A stretch of DNA of 64,000 nucleotides, from contig NZ_LRDB01000050.1 of the NCBI RefSeq assembly GCF_001592935.1, positions 620,001 through 684,000 of the forward strand, in the 5' to 3' direction. The stretch is from Roseivirga echinicomitans (lineage in GTDB: Bacteria; Bacteroidota; Bacteroidia; Cytophagales; Cyclobacteriaceae). The notes below the pieces were generated by a model, which was not told the origin of the DNA, did no database searches, and saw only the letters and a program-made list of their open reading frames with translations. Positions 17,373 to 27,900 of this stretch are shown here, one piece after another (within the stretch, counting starts at the first letter, position 1; every line of letters begins with the position of its first letter). The position numbers and the translations under genes are program-made.

Positions 17373-18587
17373 TTGACATTTAAAGAACTTAATCTCCACG
17401 AAAGTGTATTGGAAGGTTTAGACGCCATGGGTTTTGAGACCCCAACCCCAATCCAAGAACAAGCTATCCCAGTAATTATTGAAAACAAAGATTTAATTGC
17501 TGTTGCCCAAACAGGTACTGGAAAAACCGCTGCTTTCTTGCTTCCAATCTTACATAAAATCTGTTCAAATGATATTCCTGATGGACAAATAAACACATTA
17601 ATCATTTGTCCTACGCGAGAACTTGCTGTCCAAATTGACCAACAGTTAGAAGGCCTGGGGTACTTTACTCCTGCCACTTCATTGCCCATTTATGGTGGTG
17701 GTGATGGTGATGGATTTTCAAGAGAAAAGAAAGCATTGACTACTGGGGCTCACATTATCGTGGGGACACCGGGGAAACTTATTTCTCACCTCAACTTGGG
17801 TTATGCTAAAATTGACCATTTAGAACATCTTATTCTGGATGAAGCCGATCGTATGTTAGACATGGGTTTTTATGAAGACCTAATGCGCATCATTGGTTTC
17901 TTACCTAAAAATCGACAGAACCTTATGTTTTCGGCCACTATGCCTCCGAAAATCAGAAAGCTGGCCAAGGACATTCTGCAAGATCCGCATGAAATTAGTA
18001 TCGCTATTTCTAAGCCAGCCGAAAAGGTGGTTCAGGTGGCTTTCAATACATATAACAACCAAAAGATTGGCCTCGTAAAGCATTTGCTTCGATTCAATGA
18101 CATCCCAAGCTTGGTGATTTTTGCTTCGACAAAAATTAAGGTGAAGGAACTCACTAGAGAATTACAGCGTGAAAAGATGAACGCCAAACCCATCTCTTCA
18201 GACTTAGAGCAAAAAGACAGGGAAGATATTCTTCGTGAATTTAAAAGTAGAAAGCTTCAGATTTTGGTAGCCACCGATGTAATCTCTAGAGGTATTGACA
18301 TCGACAATATCGACATGGTGATTAACTATGATGTACCCAACGATGCGGAAGATTACATCCACCGTATTGGCCGTACGGCTAGGGCTTCTTCTGAAGGCGA
18401 AGCAGTCACTTTCATTAACGAAGAAGACCAATTCAAATTCTCTAAAATTGAAGAGCTCTTAGGTAGCCCTGTTCGTAAAATAGCTTTGCCTGAATTTTTA
18501 GGGGAAGCACCTGTTTATGACCCTATCAAAAATAAAGGCAAAGGGAAACGTTCATTCGGTAATAAAAAAGGATTTAAAAGGAGGTAG
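17373..18587 (+). CDS. DEAD-box RNA helicase
   Basis: A 404-residue ATP-dependent RNA helicase with all conserved motifs: F3 and the Q motif PTPIQEQAI, motif I AQTGTGKT, Ia PTRELAVQ, motif II DEAD, motif III SAT, V ATDVISRGID and VI HRIGRTARA. A short lysine/glycine-rich tail (KGKGKRSFGNKKGFKRR) probably contacts RNA. The likely start is a TTG at 17373: no ATG lies in frame upstream, and the next methionine (residue 20) would delete part of the Q-motif region. Such helicases act in ribosome assembly, mRNA decay or cold adaptation; which one is not evident. Confidence 0.93.
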   Translation: MTFKELNLHESVLEGLDAMGFETPTPIQEQAIPVIIENKDLIAVAQTGTGKTAAFLLPILHKICSNDIPDGQINTLIICPTRELAVQIDQQLEGLGYFTPATSLPIYGGGDGDGFSREKKALTTGAHIIVGTPGKLISHLNLGYAKIDHLEHLILDEADRMLDMGFYEDLMRIIGFLPKNRQNLMFSATMPPKIRKLAKDILQDPHEISIAISKPAEKVVQVAFNTYNNQKIGLVKHLLRFNDIPSLVIFASTKIKVKELTRELQREKMNAKPISSDLEQKDREDILREFKSRKLQILVATDVISRGIDIDNIDMVINYDVPNDAEDYIHRIGRTARASSEGEAVTFINEEDQFKFSKIEELLGSPVRKIALPEFLGEAPVYDPIKNKGKGKRSFGNKKGFKRR

Positions 18588-18602
18588 TACAAAACCTCCT
18601 TT
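18577..18602. terminator. Candidate terminator hairpin after helicase
   Basis: An 8-bp stem (18577-18584 with 18595-18602) includes the helicase stop codon region and separates it from the convergent permease. The loop is 10 bases and the T-run is short, so its strength is uncertain. Confidence 0.5.
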
Positions 18603-18610
18603 CAATTTAA

Positions 18611-21076
18611 TCATTCATACCTCAACGAATCTACTGGATTAAGTCGCACTGATTTCATGGTTTGAAAGCTTACAGTAATCAGTGCGATTCCTATGATGAG
18701 CACCGTAGCGAACACAAAAACTAACAGGTTGATGCTGGTGTGATATTCAAACCCTTGGAGCCAACTGTCCATCGCTAAATAGATTAACGGCCAAGCGATT
18801 ACACTTGAAATCAGAATAAGCACGACAAACTCCTTCGATAAAAGTAAGAACAAGCCTGGTACTGATGCTCCAAGTACTTTTCTCACGCCTATCTCCTTGG
18901 TTCTTTTCATAGTGGTAAAAGCAGAAAGCCCGAAAAGCCCCATGCAACCAATAAAAATGGCTAAAACTGCAAAAACGGAGAAGAGTGATTGAAACTGATC
19001 TTCTGATTTATATTGTTGGTTGAAGAATTCATCTAGGAAGAAATATTCAAATGGATTTCCGGGGAAAGTACTTCCCCATTGACTTTCAATAACGGCTAAA
19101 GCGGACGAAACATTTTGCTCTTGAACTTTAATTAAAAAATATTCGGCCCAAAAAGGGTTTAGAATAAATACGGAAGGAATTGCTTTCTCTCGCAACGATT
19201 CATGATTATAATCTTCCACCACTCCAATAACCAAAGCTGTTGCCCCAAAATTCTCTGCTACAATGGCCTGTCCAATAATATCCTCAGGGTTTTCATAACC
19301 GAGCTGCCTTAAAGCAGATCTCGAAACCAAAGCTGCCGTATCTAAATCATTAGGAAAATCTCTAGAAAAGTCCCTGCCAGCAATTACTTCCATCCCCATA
19401 GTTTGGATAAACTCATAATCCGCCCCTACATAATTAAGTGGGAAAGTTTGCCCAGCAGGTTGATTATAAGCCCGGACATCTGCCTTAAATCGAATTTTCT
19501 TTCCAGGAACAATACCGCTAGTGGTGATCTCTTTAATGTTTGAATTTGACCTTAACTCGTTGCTAAAGGCGGCAACTTGTTGATTTCTTAACTCTGGGTC
19601 AGCATTTGAAATTGCGGGTCGTTCCAAGACAACAATCTGATCCATTTCAAAACCCAATTCCGCATTTTTAACATATTGCATTTGCCTGTACACCGTAAAA
19701 GTGCCTATGATCAGAGCTGTTGAAGCGGCAAACTGAAAAACCACCAATGCCTTTCTAAGTACAACCCCAGTTCCAGAGTTCCTAAACTTCCCAGTTAAAG
19801 TACTTACTGGCTTGAAGGAAGACAGCACCAAGGCTGGATATACACCCGAAGCAAATGAACCGATAAGAAAAGCAGCCAATAACGACCAAAGAATCGTCCC
19901 GTTTTGCCAAATTTTTACGTCTTCTGGAATACCGCTTAAGCTATGGAAACTGGGTAAAGTCAAGGCGATAATGACGACAGCAAGGATTACAGCCAAGAGG
20001 TTAATTACAAAGGACTCGAACATAAACTGACGAATCAATTGACTTCGAAGAGAGCCCAGTACTTTTCTAATCCCTACTTCTTTGGCCCTGTCTAAAGATC
20101 TAGAAGTAGCCAAATTGATGTAGTTTACCCAAGCAATTAAAATAATAAAGGTGGCAATAATGGAAAGATAAACAATGGGCTCTCCGCTTCCGTTCAGCTC
20201 TGCTTCATCACCCAAATGAGAGTCCAAATGAATTCTTTGGAGCGGCTGCAAAGCAAAAACGTTGCCTCCTCCATTCTCCTTTAATTCGGGTTTATACTTA
20301 TCTATCATTTGAGGGAATTTAGCTTCCAAAGCACTTATATTGGTTCCCCGTGCTACTTTGATGTAAGTATAAAAATCCTTCCTTCCCCAACCCGTTTTAT
20401 ATCTTGTCATGGCTCCTTCAAAACGTCCGTAAAGGGTAGCGGTAGAAATTAGGACATCGTATTTCAAGTGCGTATTGGAAGGTAAATCCTTATAAACACC
20501 AGTGACAATGCAGTTTTCATCATTGTAATCATCGTCTTTTAATCTCAAATGCTTTCCCATTGGATCCTTATCCCCAAAGTACTTCTTTGCTGTGCTTTCA
20601 GAGATCACAATTGAAAAAGGTTCTTCCAAAGCTGTTTTGGCATCACCTAGCACCATTTGATTTGAAAACATAGACAGGAAACTTGGGCTGGCATAAAGGA
20701 ATTTCCTCTGCTTGAATTTAATAGGCTGACCTTGCCCTTCTTCATAGGTTATTACCACATTATTCTTGTAGCCCATATTGTATAAATGTGCCCATTCAAC
20801 CACTTCAGGGAATTCTTGCACCATAGCTGGACCTACTCCTGGGTAATTTTCGGCACTATTAAATACTTCTTCATTGTTCTGAAAAATATCTAAACTCACC
20901 CTATATATATTCTCAGAATCCTTTTGAAAGTTATCGTAGCTAAGTTCAAAAGTGACGTAGTGAAGAATCAGTAATGCACCTGCCAAACCAATGGCGAGAC
21001 CAGAGATGTTAATAAAGGCATAGGTCTTATTTTTCATAAGTGACCTAATTGTAATTTTGATGTAGTTTTTGAGCAT
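18611..21076 (-). CDS. ABC transporter permease with two FtsX domains
   Basis: An 821-residue permease of the MacB/FtsX type common in Bacteroidota. Its layout is a TM near residues 20-40, a periplasmic MacB core, an FtsX domain around 290-410, a second periplasmic domain, and a second FtsX domain near the end. Each half carries the coupling motif (AKEVGIRKVLGS and TKEIGVRKVLGA). No ATPase gene is adjacent, so it must pair with a distant MacB-type ATPase. Such systems act in mechanotransmission, lipoprotein or peptide export or stress resistance; the substrate is unknown. It is divergent from a close relative at 21313. Confidence 0.9.
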   Translation of the reverse strand: MLKNYIKITIRSLMKNKTYAFINISGLAIGLAGALLILHYVTFELSYDNFQKDSENIYRVSLDIFQNNEEVFNSAENYPGVGPAMVQEFPEVVEWAHLYNMGYKNNVVITYEEGQGQPIKFKQRKFLYASPSFLSMFSNQMVLGDAKTALEEPFSIVISESTAKKYFGDKDPMGKHLRLKDDDYNDENCIVTGVYKDLPSNTHLKYDVLISTATLYGRFEGAMTRYKTGWGRKDFYTYIKVARGTNISALEAKFPQMIDKYKPELKENGGGNVFALQPLQRIHLDSHLGDEAELNGSGEPIVYLSIIATFIILIAWVNYINLATSRSLDRAKEVGIRKVLGSLRSQLIRQFMFESFVINLLAVILAVVIIALTLPSFHSLSGIPEDVKIWQNGTILWSLLAAFLIGSFASGVYPALVLSSFKPVSTLTGKFRNSGTGVVLRKALVVFQFAASTALIIGTFTVYRQMQYVKNAELGFEMDQIVVLERPAISNADPELRNQQVAAFSNELRSNSNIKEITTSGIVPGKKIRFKADVRAYNQPAGQTFPLNYVGADYEFIQTMGMEVIAGRDFSRDFPNDLDTAALVSRSALRQLGYENPEDIIGQAIVAENFGATALVIGVVEDYNHESLREKAIPSVFILNPFWAEYFLIKVQEQNVSSALAVIESQWGSTFPGNPFEYFFLDEFFNQQYKSEDQFQSLFSVFAVLAIFIGCMGLFGLSAFTTMKRTKEIGVRKVLGASVPGLFLLLSKEFVVLILISSVIAWPLIYLAMDSWLQGFEYHTSINLLVFVFATVLIIGIALITVSFQTMKSVRLNPVDSLRYE

Positions 21077-21149
21077 AATAACGACCGTTAGTAAGTAAGA
21101 CTTATAGAAAAGTAAATCGTTACATCTCGTTTAGAAATCAATCAAAATT

Positions 21150-21275
21150 GTACGGATACGTTCACAATCAAGTTCGTTAGCGAACAACAAATAGCTCCCC
21201 CTCCTTTAACCAACTCTATAAACCATTGATTAACAAAATCTTACAGATACATTAAGGATTTGGCACCTTTAGTGG
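21150..21275 (+). promoter_or_regulatory. Candidate enhancer-type regulatory region for the 21313 permease
   Basis: Two half-palindromic elements, TGTACGGATACGTTCAC (near 21150-21166) and GTTCGTTAGCGAAC (21172-21185, a 5-bp inverted repeat with TTAG loop), stand about 80 bases upstream of TGGCAC (21261-21266). The latter resembles a sigma-54 -24 element; the -12 position reads TGG rather than TTGC. If real, transcription would begin about 25 bases before the ATG at 21313. This is an inference from layout. Confidence 0.35.
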
Positions 21276-21312
21276 TAGAAATCCTTTTGTTAATCAGCTC
21301 TAAACCACCCCT

Positions 21313-23775
21313 ATGCAGAACTTTTCCTATGCCATAAGAGTATTACTCCGAAATAAATTTTATTCATTTCTAAACATCTTTGGCTTGGCGGTTGGCTTGG
21401 CTGTGGCTATTATCATTCTTCTCTATGTTCAAAACGACATGAGTTTTGATAAGCATCACGAAAAGTACGATCAGATTTATAGGGTTGAATCTAAGTTCAG
21501 AATCCCTCCTAAGGATGATGAGTTTGCATTAAGCTCATTTGTGATCGCTGAAATGATGAAGGAGGAATATCCTGAAATTCAAAACTTCGCAAGGTTTATG
21601 GGCGCTGGACGACAGTTGTTCAGAATTGGGGATAAAAACATTTACCAAGACAACCTGTACTTCGCTGACTCTTCCACATTCAGCATGTTTACTCATGAAT
21701 TCATTGAAGGAAACCCTAAAACTGCTTTAGTTGAACCTAGAAGTATTGTTTTAACAGAGACCGCGGCTAAGCGTATTTTCGGCAATGCTGATGCAATGGG
21801 ACAGCTTATAGAAACAGATGCCAACAACATTAAGGTAACGGGTATTATTAAGGATTTACCTGATAACGTGCACCTTACCTTTGAGGGTCTAATTTCTATG
21901 ACTACCATTACTTCAGGCCAGCCAGTACCTACCAGTGATCAAAAGGCAGGTCAGCTTTGGAATGTGTCATTGTATTCCTATGTAATGCTTCCCAAGAACT
22001 ATGATGTAAAGGATATCTATAACAAGTTTCCAGACTTTTTCGAAAAATACATGAAGCCTTTGGTGCTACAAGCAGGACTAGGTGACGCTGGTTTTAGCCC
22101 ACGATTGATGCCTTTGGCGGATATTCACTTTAATTCTAAAGTACAATATGATTTACCCACTGGTAACCTAACCTACACCAGGGCCTTTACTGCCATTGGT
22201 ATTTTCATCCTTCTTTTGGCCAGTATTAACTATATGAATTTGGCTACCGCGAGAGCCACCAACAGATCTAAAGAAGTAGGGGTCCGAAAAGTACTTGGTT
22301 CAAGTAGAGGAAAGTTACGAGGGCAATTCCTAAGTGAATCAGTGATCATTACATTCTTCTCGTTGATGCTCGCCATACTCATTGTTAATATTTTAATTCA
22401 TGGCACAAACTTAAACACCCTTTTAGGAAAGGACCTTCAACTCAATTTCTTTGACAATCCATTGCTCCTATTTGGTTCGCTAAGTGTTGCTGTAATTATT
22501 GGGCTTTTTTCAGGCATTTACCCCGCATTTTATTTATCCGCCATTTCAGTATTGGTGGCCATGAAAGGCAGCGTCAAGTCGGGTCCAAAAAGTGTTTTCC
22601 TCAGAAAAGTATTGGTCGCGTTTCAGTTCTTTATCTCCATTGCCGTAGTGATTACTACCCTATTGATGAACAATCAAATTGACTTTTTAAGAAACAAAGA
22701 TTTGGGTTTTAATAAAGACAATGTGGTGCTAATTCCATTGCAAGACACCTCTATCGTTAATAGAATGGAATTCATTAAAGCAGAATTAACGCAGAACCCT
22801 AATATTGTTGGTGTTACAGATGCCTTTGGAGTTGGCCGTGGTGGTGGAAATGTAGGGAACAGTCTTCTTGGCGCTGGCAGACGTTTATTGAGTATTAGCG
22901 ACAATGAGTCTAACATTACTCAGGACACCTACAATGTGCTTACCGTTGGGAAAGACTATTTTAAAACAATGGACATTGAAATTGTTGAGGGCAGAGATTT
23001 TGACGAAAACATGCCTACAGATATCACGCAAGGGGTAATCGTCAATCAGGCGGTTGTAGACTTGATGGGCTGGACTGATCCTATTGGCCAAACAGTATCA
23101 CCTATTGGATTACCAGAACCAACGAAGGTTATTGGTGTAGTTAAAGATTTTAATGCGTTTTCGCTGCATGTAAAAGTAGAACCTACTGCTATTTATAGAT
23201 ATCAATTGCAAAATGCCGGTGCCCAAGGATTGCCTACATTAATGGTGCATGTAAGTGAAGGGGCCGTTGGTCCAACGGTGAAATTCTTAGAAAGTAAGTT
23301 TTCTGAATTGGACCCCAACCACCCTTTTGAATATGAATTCTTAGACCAACAAGCCGAAGCGCTTTACCGTGGAGATCAAAGACAAAACAAGCTTACAGGC
23401 ATACTTTCATACATCTGTATTTTAATCTCTTGCTTGGGTTTATTGGGTTTATCTTCTTTTACCACTGCCACCAGAATAAAAGAAATTGGTGTGAGAAAAG
23501 TGTTGGGAGCCACCGTTCCGCAATTGGTATTCATGATTTTCAAAGATATTATGATTCTAGTGCTGATTGGCTTCGTTTTGGCGGCCCCTGCTGCCTACTG
23601 GCTCATTAATGATTGGTTAGATGTATTTGCCTACAGAATGAATTTGCAGGAAGTCATATTGCTTGCAGCGGGTATGTCGGGAGTGTTGGCTCTAGTTATT
23701 TCCTTCTTAACGGTCAGTTTCCATTCGCTAAAAGCTGCAAATCAAAACCCAGTAAAGGCACTTCGGTACGAATAA
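21313..23775 (+). CDS. ABC transporter permease with two FtsX domains
   Basis: An 820-residue permease with the same double-FtsX layout as the divergent gene at 18611: N-terminal TM (FGLAVGLAVAIIILLYV), MacB-like periplasmic region, first FtsX domain with SKEVGVRKVLGS, second periplasmic region, and a last FtsX domain with IKEIGVRKVLGA. The overall similarity of the two neighbours suggests an old duplication. No ATPase is encoded nearby. A terminator closes the gene, and a possible sigma-54-like promoter region lies upstream. Confidence 0.9.
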   Translation: MQNFSYAIRVLLRNKFYSFLNIFGLAVGLAVAIIILLYVQNDMSFDKHHEKYDQIYRVESKFRIPPKDDEFALSSFVIAEMMKEEYPEIQNFARFMGAGRQLFRIGDKNIYQDNLYFADSSTFSMFTHEFIEGNPKTALVEPRSIVLTETAAKRIFGNADAMGQLIETDANNIKVTGIIKDLPDNVHLTFEGLISMTTITSGQPVPTSDQKAGQLWNVSLYSYVMLPKNYDVKDIYNKFPDFFEKYMKPLVLQAGLGDAGFSPRLMPLADIHFNSKVQYDLPTGNLTYTRAFTAIGIFILLLASINYMNLATARATNRSKEVGVRKVLGSSRGKLRGQFLSESVIITFFSLMLAILIVNILIHGTNLNTLLGKDLQLNFFDNPLLLFGSLSVAVIIGLFSGIYPAFYLSAISVLVAMKGSVKSGPKSVFLRKVLVAFQFFISIAVVITTLLMNNQIDFLRNKDLGFNKDNVVLIPLQDTSIVNRMEFIKAELTQNPNIVGVTDAFGVGRGGGNVGNSLLGAGRRLLSISDNESNITQDTYNVLTVGKDYFKTMDIEIVEGRDFDENMPTDITQGVIVNQAVVDLMGWTDPIGQTVSPIGLPEPTKVIGVVKDFNAFSLHVKVEPTAIYRYQLQNAGAQGLPTLMVHVSEGAVGPTVKFLESKFSELDPNHPFEYEFLDQQAEALYRGDQRQNKLTGILSYICILISCLGLLGLSSFTTATRIKEIGVRKVLGATVPQLVFMIFKDIMILVLIGFVLAAPAAYWLINDWLDVFAYRMNLQEVILLAAGMSGVLALVISFLTVSFHSLKAANQNPVKALRYE

Positions 23776-23798
23776 AAATTTCAAACTCAATTCAAATG

Positions 23799-23826
23799 AA
23801 AAGCAACCTCGAATGGGGTTGCTTTT
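23799..23826 (+). terminator. Terminator after ABC permease
   Basis: A 10-bp perfect stem (23799-23808 with 23817-23826) with an 8-base loop is followed by a T-rich tail, 23 bases after the permease stop codon. Confidence 0.85.
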
Positions 23827-23850
23827 TTGCTTTTTAGAATGGAAGTTATT

Positions 23851-24714
23851 TTAGCCTAATCTTTTGAAAACGGATTCTTTATAAAACTCTCCGATTGGGA
23901 TTTCATCTAACCCTATTTCAATGTCCTTTTTGGTGAAAGCATAAAGTTAACGGGGTGTACCCCTCTACCAGTGACTTCACCAATAACGGTAACACGTTTT
24001 TGGGCTTGTAAATCATACGTAAACCCCTCGGCAGCAGAAAAAGTACGACTGTTGGTTAGAATATATAAAGGAACATCGAGCCTTTGTTTTCCTTTTACTG
24101 GAATCGTAGCATAGAAATCTGTATGGTCTTTCCTTCTTTCATACACTAAAGTGAGTGGAATGTTAGTAGGTGAAAAATAGCTACTCAACCAAGTCCCTAC
24201 TGGGCCATTTCCTCCTCCGTTCCACCTTAAATCCACGATAATAGCATCGGCAGTAGAAATAAACTCCATGAGTGGGGCTACTTTAACCGTGTCTTCCACC
24301 CTAAAGCCTTACAACTGAAAATAGGCCACGTTTCCTTCATAGAAATTCACTTCACCGAAGCCTCCATTCTAAACCTAACCAAGTTTTGTAAGTGTCAGTC
24401 AAATGATGTACGCTCTGGCCGAGGCCCTGCATTTCTAGGACGTGGTGGGGCTACGTTCAGATGTCTGTCTTTTGTGATTCTCTGCATTTCCTGTCCCAAG
24501 GCCTTGGCAAGCTCCCCTTCTGTTATAAATGTATCGAAGAACTTTTCAGCCATGAGCTTATCTAAATGTGAATTCACTTCGTGGGCCTTGATAAAAATAC
24601 ATAGTTCTCGACCATGAGTTTTTGCATCTGTTTTATGACCTCATCATTGGTTTGAGCGAAAATTACAGCAGGAGCAAAAAAGAGTATGAAAATTAATTTA
24701 TGTCGTTTGTTCAT
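23851..24714 (-). pseudogene. Broken S41 (C-terminal processing-type) peptidase
   Basis: Pieces of an S41 serine peptidase lie in order in different frames. Fragment 1 starts at 24714 with a signal peptide (FILFFAPAVIFAQ) and reaches MVENYVF, then shifts frame at a run of five T to IKAHEVNSHLDKL. Fragment 2 ends at a TGA at 24395. A further shift leads to GFGEVNFYEGNVAYFQL, the usual S41 core opening, followed by an in-frame TAA. Fragment 3 (23913-24299) holds the core with the nucleophile in RTFSAAEGF. A last shift at a run of A would join KDIEIGLDEI to a TAA at 23851. Several independent lesions make it a pseudogene rather than a sequencing slip. Confidence 0.8.
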
Positions 24715-24828
24715 CTAGATTTGAGTTCTTGTTTATGACTCAACTTACTACCAAAAGAAAAGCGAAATTCAGAACAGCGACATACAAGAGGTTTAGGCCT
24801 ACAGACAGGCAGTAATAACTATAAAAAG

Positions 24829-24859
24829 AAATAGCACCGAAGAACCCTCGGTGCTATTT
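24829..24859 (-). terminator. Terminator after the BNR-repeat protein
   Basis: A perfect 12-bp stem (24829-24840 with 24848-24859) with a 7-base loop is followed on the minus strand by TCTTTTTATAG. It stands 54 bases past the stop codon of the leftward gene at 24913. Confidence 0.88.
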
Positions 24860-24912
24860 GACTAATATTACGCTATAAATAAGACATGCCTATTTATAAA
24901 ATTGAATTATTA

Positions 24913-27900
24913 CTATCCTCCAATTGGAGAGAAATCTACCTTTTTAACAGCCGCTAAGTAAGCATCCCAGTTGGCAGCATACCAAGCATCCACTTTAGAT
25001 TGTAGTGACTTGAATTCATTATTAAAATCACCTAAATCCTTACGATCTGCCGCACCTGGAGCATCAAATGAGCCTGAGATTGTACGAGACAAGCCAGTCA
25101 CCTTTGAGTTTAAAGGAACAACATCAGAATCGCTACCTCCTCCGAAACGGAAACCACCTCCACTACCAATGGCATCAGAAAGTTCTTTCATTTCTTTCTT
25201 CACTGCTTCACTCTTGGTTTTAAGTGCATTCGCTTCTGGTCCACGCTTAGTTTTTAAAGCTTCCAACACTTTGTCTACTGACTCCATGTCTTTTGTGATT
25301 TTAGACGACAAGGTTGATATATCAGTAGTAAGCACGCCAACTTCTCTGAGTAAATCTCTTCTTGCAATTAAGCTGTTCATGTTATAAGTATCACGAGGAT
25401 CCATTTGGATTTCGATTTTACCTTCATCAGACTGATCTCCAATAGTTACTTTGAAAGTATAGGCGCCCGGCAATGCAGGGGCTCCACCCCTTCTGAAGAA
25501 ACTAGCAAATTCAGCAGGAACACCTGGAGGAAGATCCGGCTGTATTGTGCCTTCAGGAGGATTCTCATCGTATCTCCACGAAACACTATTCAAGCCTTCG
25601 TTAATTGAAGCGCTTAATGTTCTCACTAAGGTTCCGCTTAGATCAAAAATTTCGATTTTAGCTTGAGGACCTCTTGGAATATTAGTACCTCCGCCAACTC
25701 CGCCTCGGCCACCACGGCCTCCGCCACCTTGACCACCACCTTGTCTGGCTTGTGGTTGAGGTGCAGCAGCACCAGCGCCTCGACCTCCACCTGCTGGAGT
25801 TTCGGGTTTCTTAGCAAAGAATTTTATTACTGCAGCACCAGACTGTCTGTTTTCTCCTTCGAACGTTGCATTACCAGGGTTAGCGGGTCCGCTTGCAGCC
25901 CTTGTACTCACCATGTAAGAAGTACTCGCGTCAATAGCGGTAACAGCAGACTCAGTCACCGACTTTTGCCCTCTAGCTGCCAAAACACGCAATGGCTTAA
26001 TATCATCAAGTACATAAATAGCTCTACCAAATGTTCCGATGACCAAGTCACTTTCGCGCTCTTGAATCACTAAGTCCATTGTAGACACACTTGGATAACC
26101 GTTTTCAAACTTGGTCCAAGTTTTTGCCTCATCAATACTCACATATAAACCATGTTCTGTTCCGAAGAACATTAACTTAGGTTCTACTGGGTCTTGGATA
26201 AAAGACAAAGCATAACCGAAAACATCATTTTCAGAAGCTATTGCCGTCCAAGTTTTTCCATAATCTTTAGTCCTCATCAGGTAAGGCTTGAAATCGAATC
26301 TTCTGTAATTATTGATTACCGCTACGGCTTCTCCTTTATTATATCTAGAAGCTTTGATTTGGTTTACCCATGATCCAGCAGGAACACCTTTAAGATTTTT
26401 GGATACGTTTGTCCAAGTGGCACCACCATCTCTAGTAACATGAATGTAGCCATCATCAGACCCAGCCCATAGTACTCCCTTTTCTACAGCACTCGGCTCA
26501 ATCACCAAAAGGGTTGTATGGTTTTCTGCTCCAGTAGCATCAATCGTTAAACCACCACTTTTATCTTGATTTTGTTTAGTAGTATCATTGGTGGTTAAGT
26601 CTGGAGAAATAATTGTCCAGCTATCACCTTTGTTTGTACTCTTGTGCACAAACTGACTTCCAAAATAGATAGTGCTGTTGTCAAACGGATCTTGCGCCAT
26701 GGCTGAGTTCCAGTTGAAACGCAATTTCACTTTAGGGTCATCGCTGGTAGGCTTAATTCTCTTGCTGCTTCCAGTAAGTTTATCATATCTACCTACATTT
26801 CCTTGTTGTGACTGAGAGTAGCCATAACGTGAATCGTCAGGATCAGCCATTACATCAAATCCATCACCACCACCAATTGTGAAGAAGTAATCGTTTCTGA
26901 TTCCATCGCTTTTCCAAGTATAAGCAGGACCTGTATAGGTTCCGTTATCTTGTAAACCTCCATACACATTGTAAGGCATTTCGTTATCTACATTGATGTG
27001 ATAGAATTGACCCAAAGGCAAATTCTCAACAAACTGCCATTTCTTACCCATGTCACGCGTAATGGCCATACCGCCATCATTACCCAAGATCATATATTTA
27101 GGATCGTCTGGGTTAATGTATAATGCATGATTATCTACGTGAATAAGGTTTCTTGGAATAATGTTCTCGAAAGACTTTCCACCATCTTCACTTCGGTGCA
27201 CATTGGTGAAAATGCTGTATACCCTATTTTCGTTCTTCGGATCTACATAGATTTCGAAGTAGTAGAAAGGCCTGTTTCCAATGTCATTACCATTGTTAAT
27301 CATTTCCCATTTAAATCCACCATCGTCTGAACGGTAAAGCGCATTCTCTTTGGCTTCGATAAGTGCGTAAACTCTATTTGGGTTGTTTGTAGCAAAAGCC
27401 AAACCCATACGACCTAAGTCGCCTTCAGGAATTCCATTATCCTTTGCTGATTGCTTTGTCCAGTTTTTACCACCATCTACGGTCATGTATAAACCTGAAC
27501 TTGGCCCTCCAGAAGTAAAGAACCAAGGTTCTCTTCTGTGTTGCCACATGTTTACTAAAATCTTATTTGGGTTAGAAGGGTCCATTACCATGTCGCCAAC
27601 ACCTGTTTTTTCATCTACATAAAGTATATGATCCCAGGTTTCGCCACCATTTGTAGTTTTATAGACACCTCTTTCTTTGTGATCGCCCCAAGGAGAACCA
27701 ATAGCACCGATGTACACGGTATTAGGGTCATTTGGATCGATGATGATACGATGGACGTTTCGGGTTTTTTCAAGCCCCATTAACTTCCAGGTTTTTCCCG
27801 CATCTAAACTGCGGTAAACACCATAACCACCGGTTAAGCTGTTTCGAGGGTTCCCCTCTCCTGTTCCTGCCCAAACAATATTTGGGTTCTTCTGAGAAAC

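Noticed and set aside
23913-24299. Stand-alone gene for a 128-residue S41 peptidase
   Set aside because: It is only the core piece of a larger broken S41 peptidase; signal peptide and opening segment lie in other frames just upstream, and its GTG start is internal to the family sequence.
25663-26073. Open reading frame antisense to the glycine/arginine linker
   Set aside because: Composition is serine/threonine/arginine-rich and only mirrors the low-complexity coding sequence of the leftward gene.
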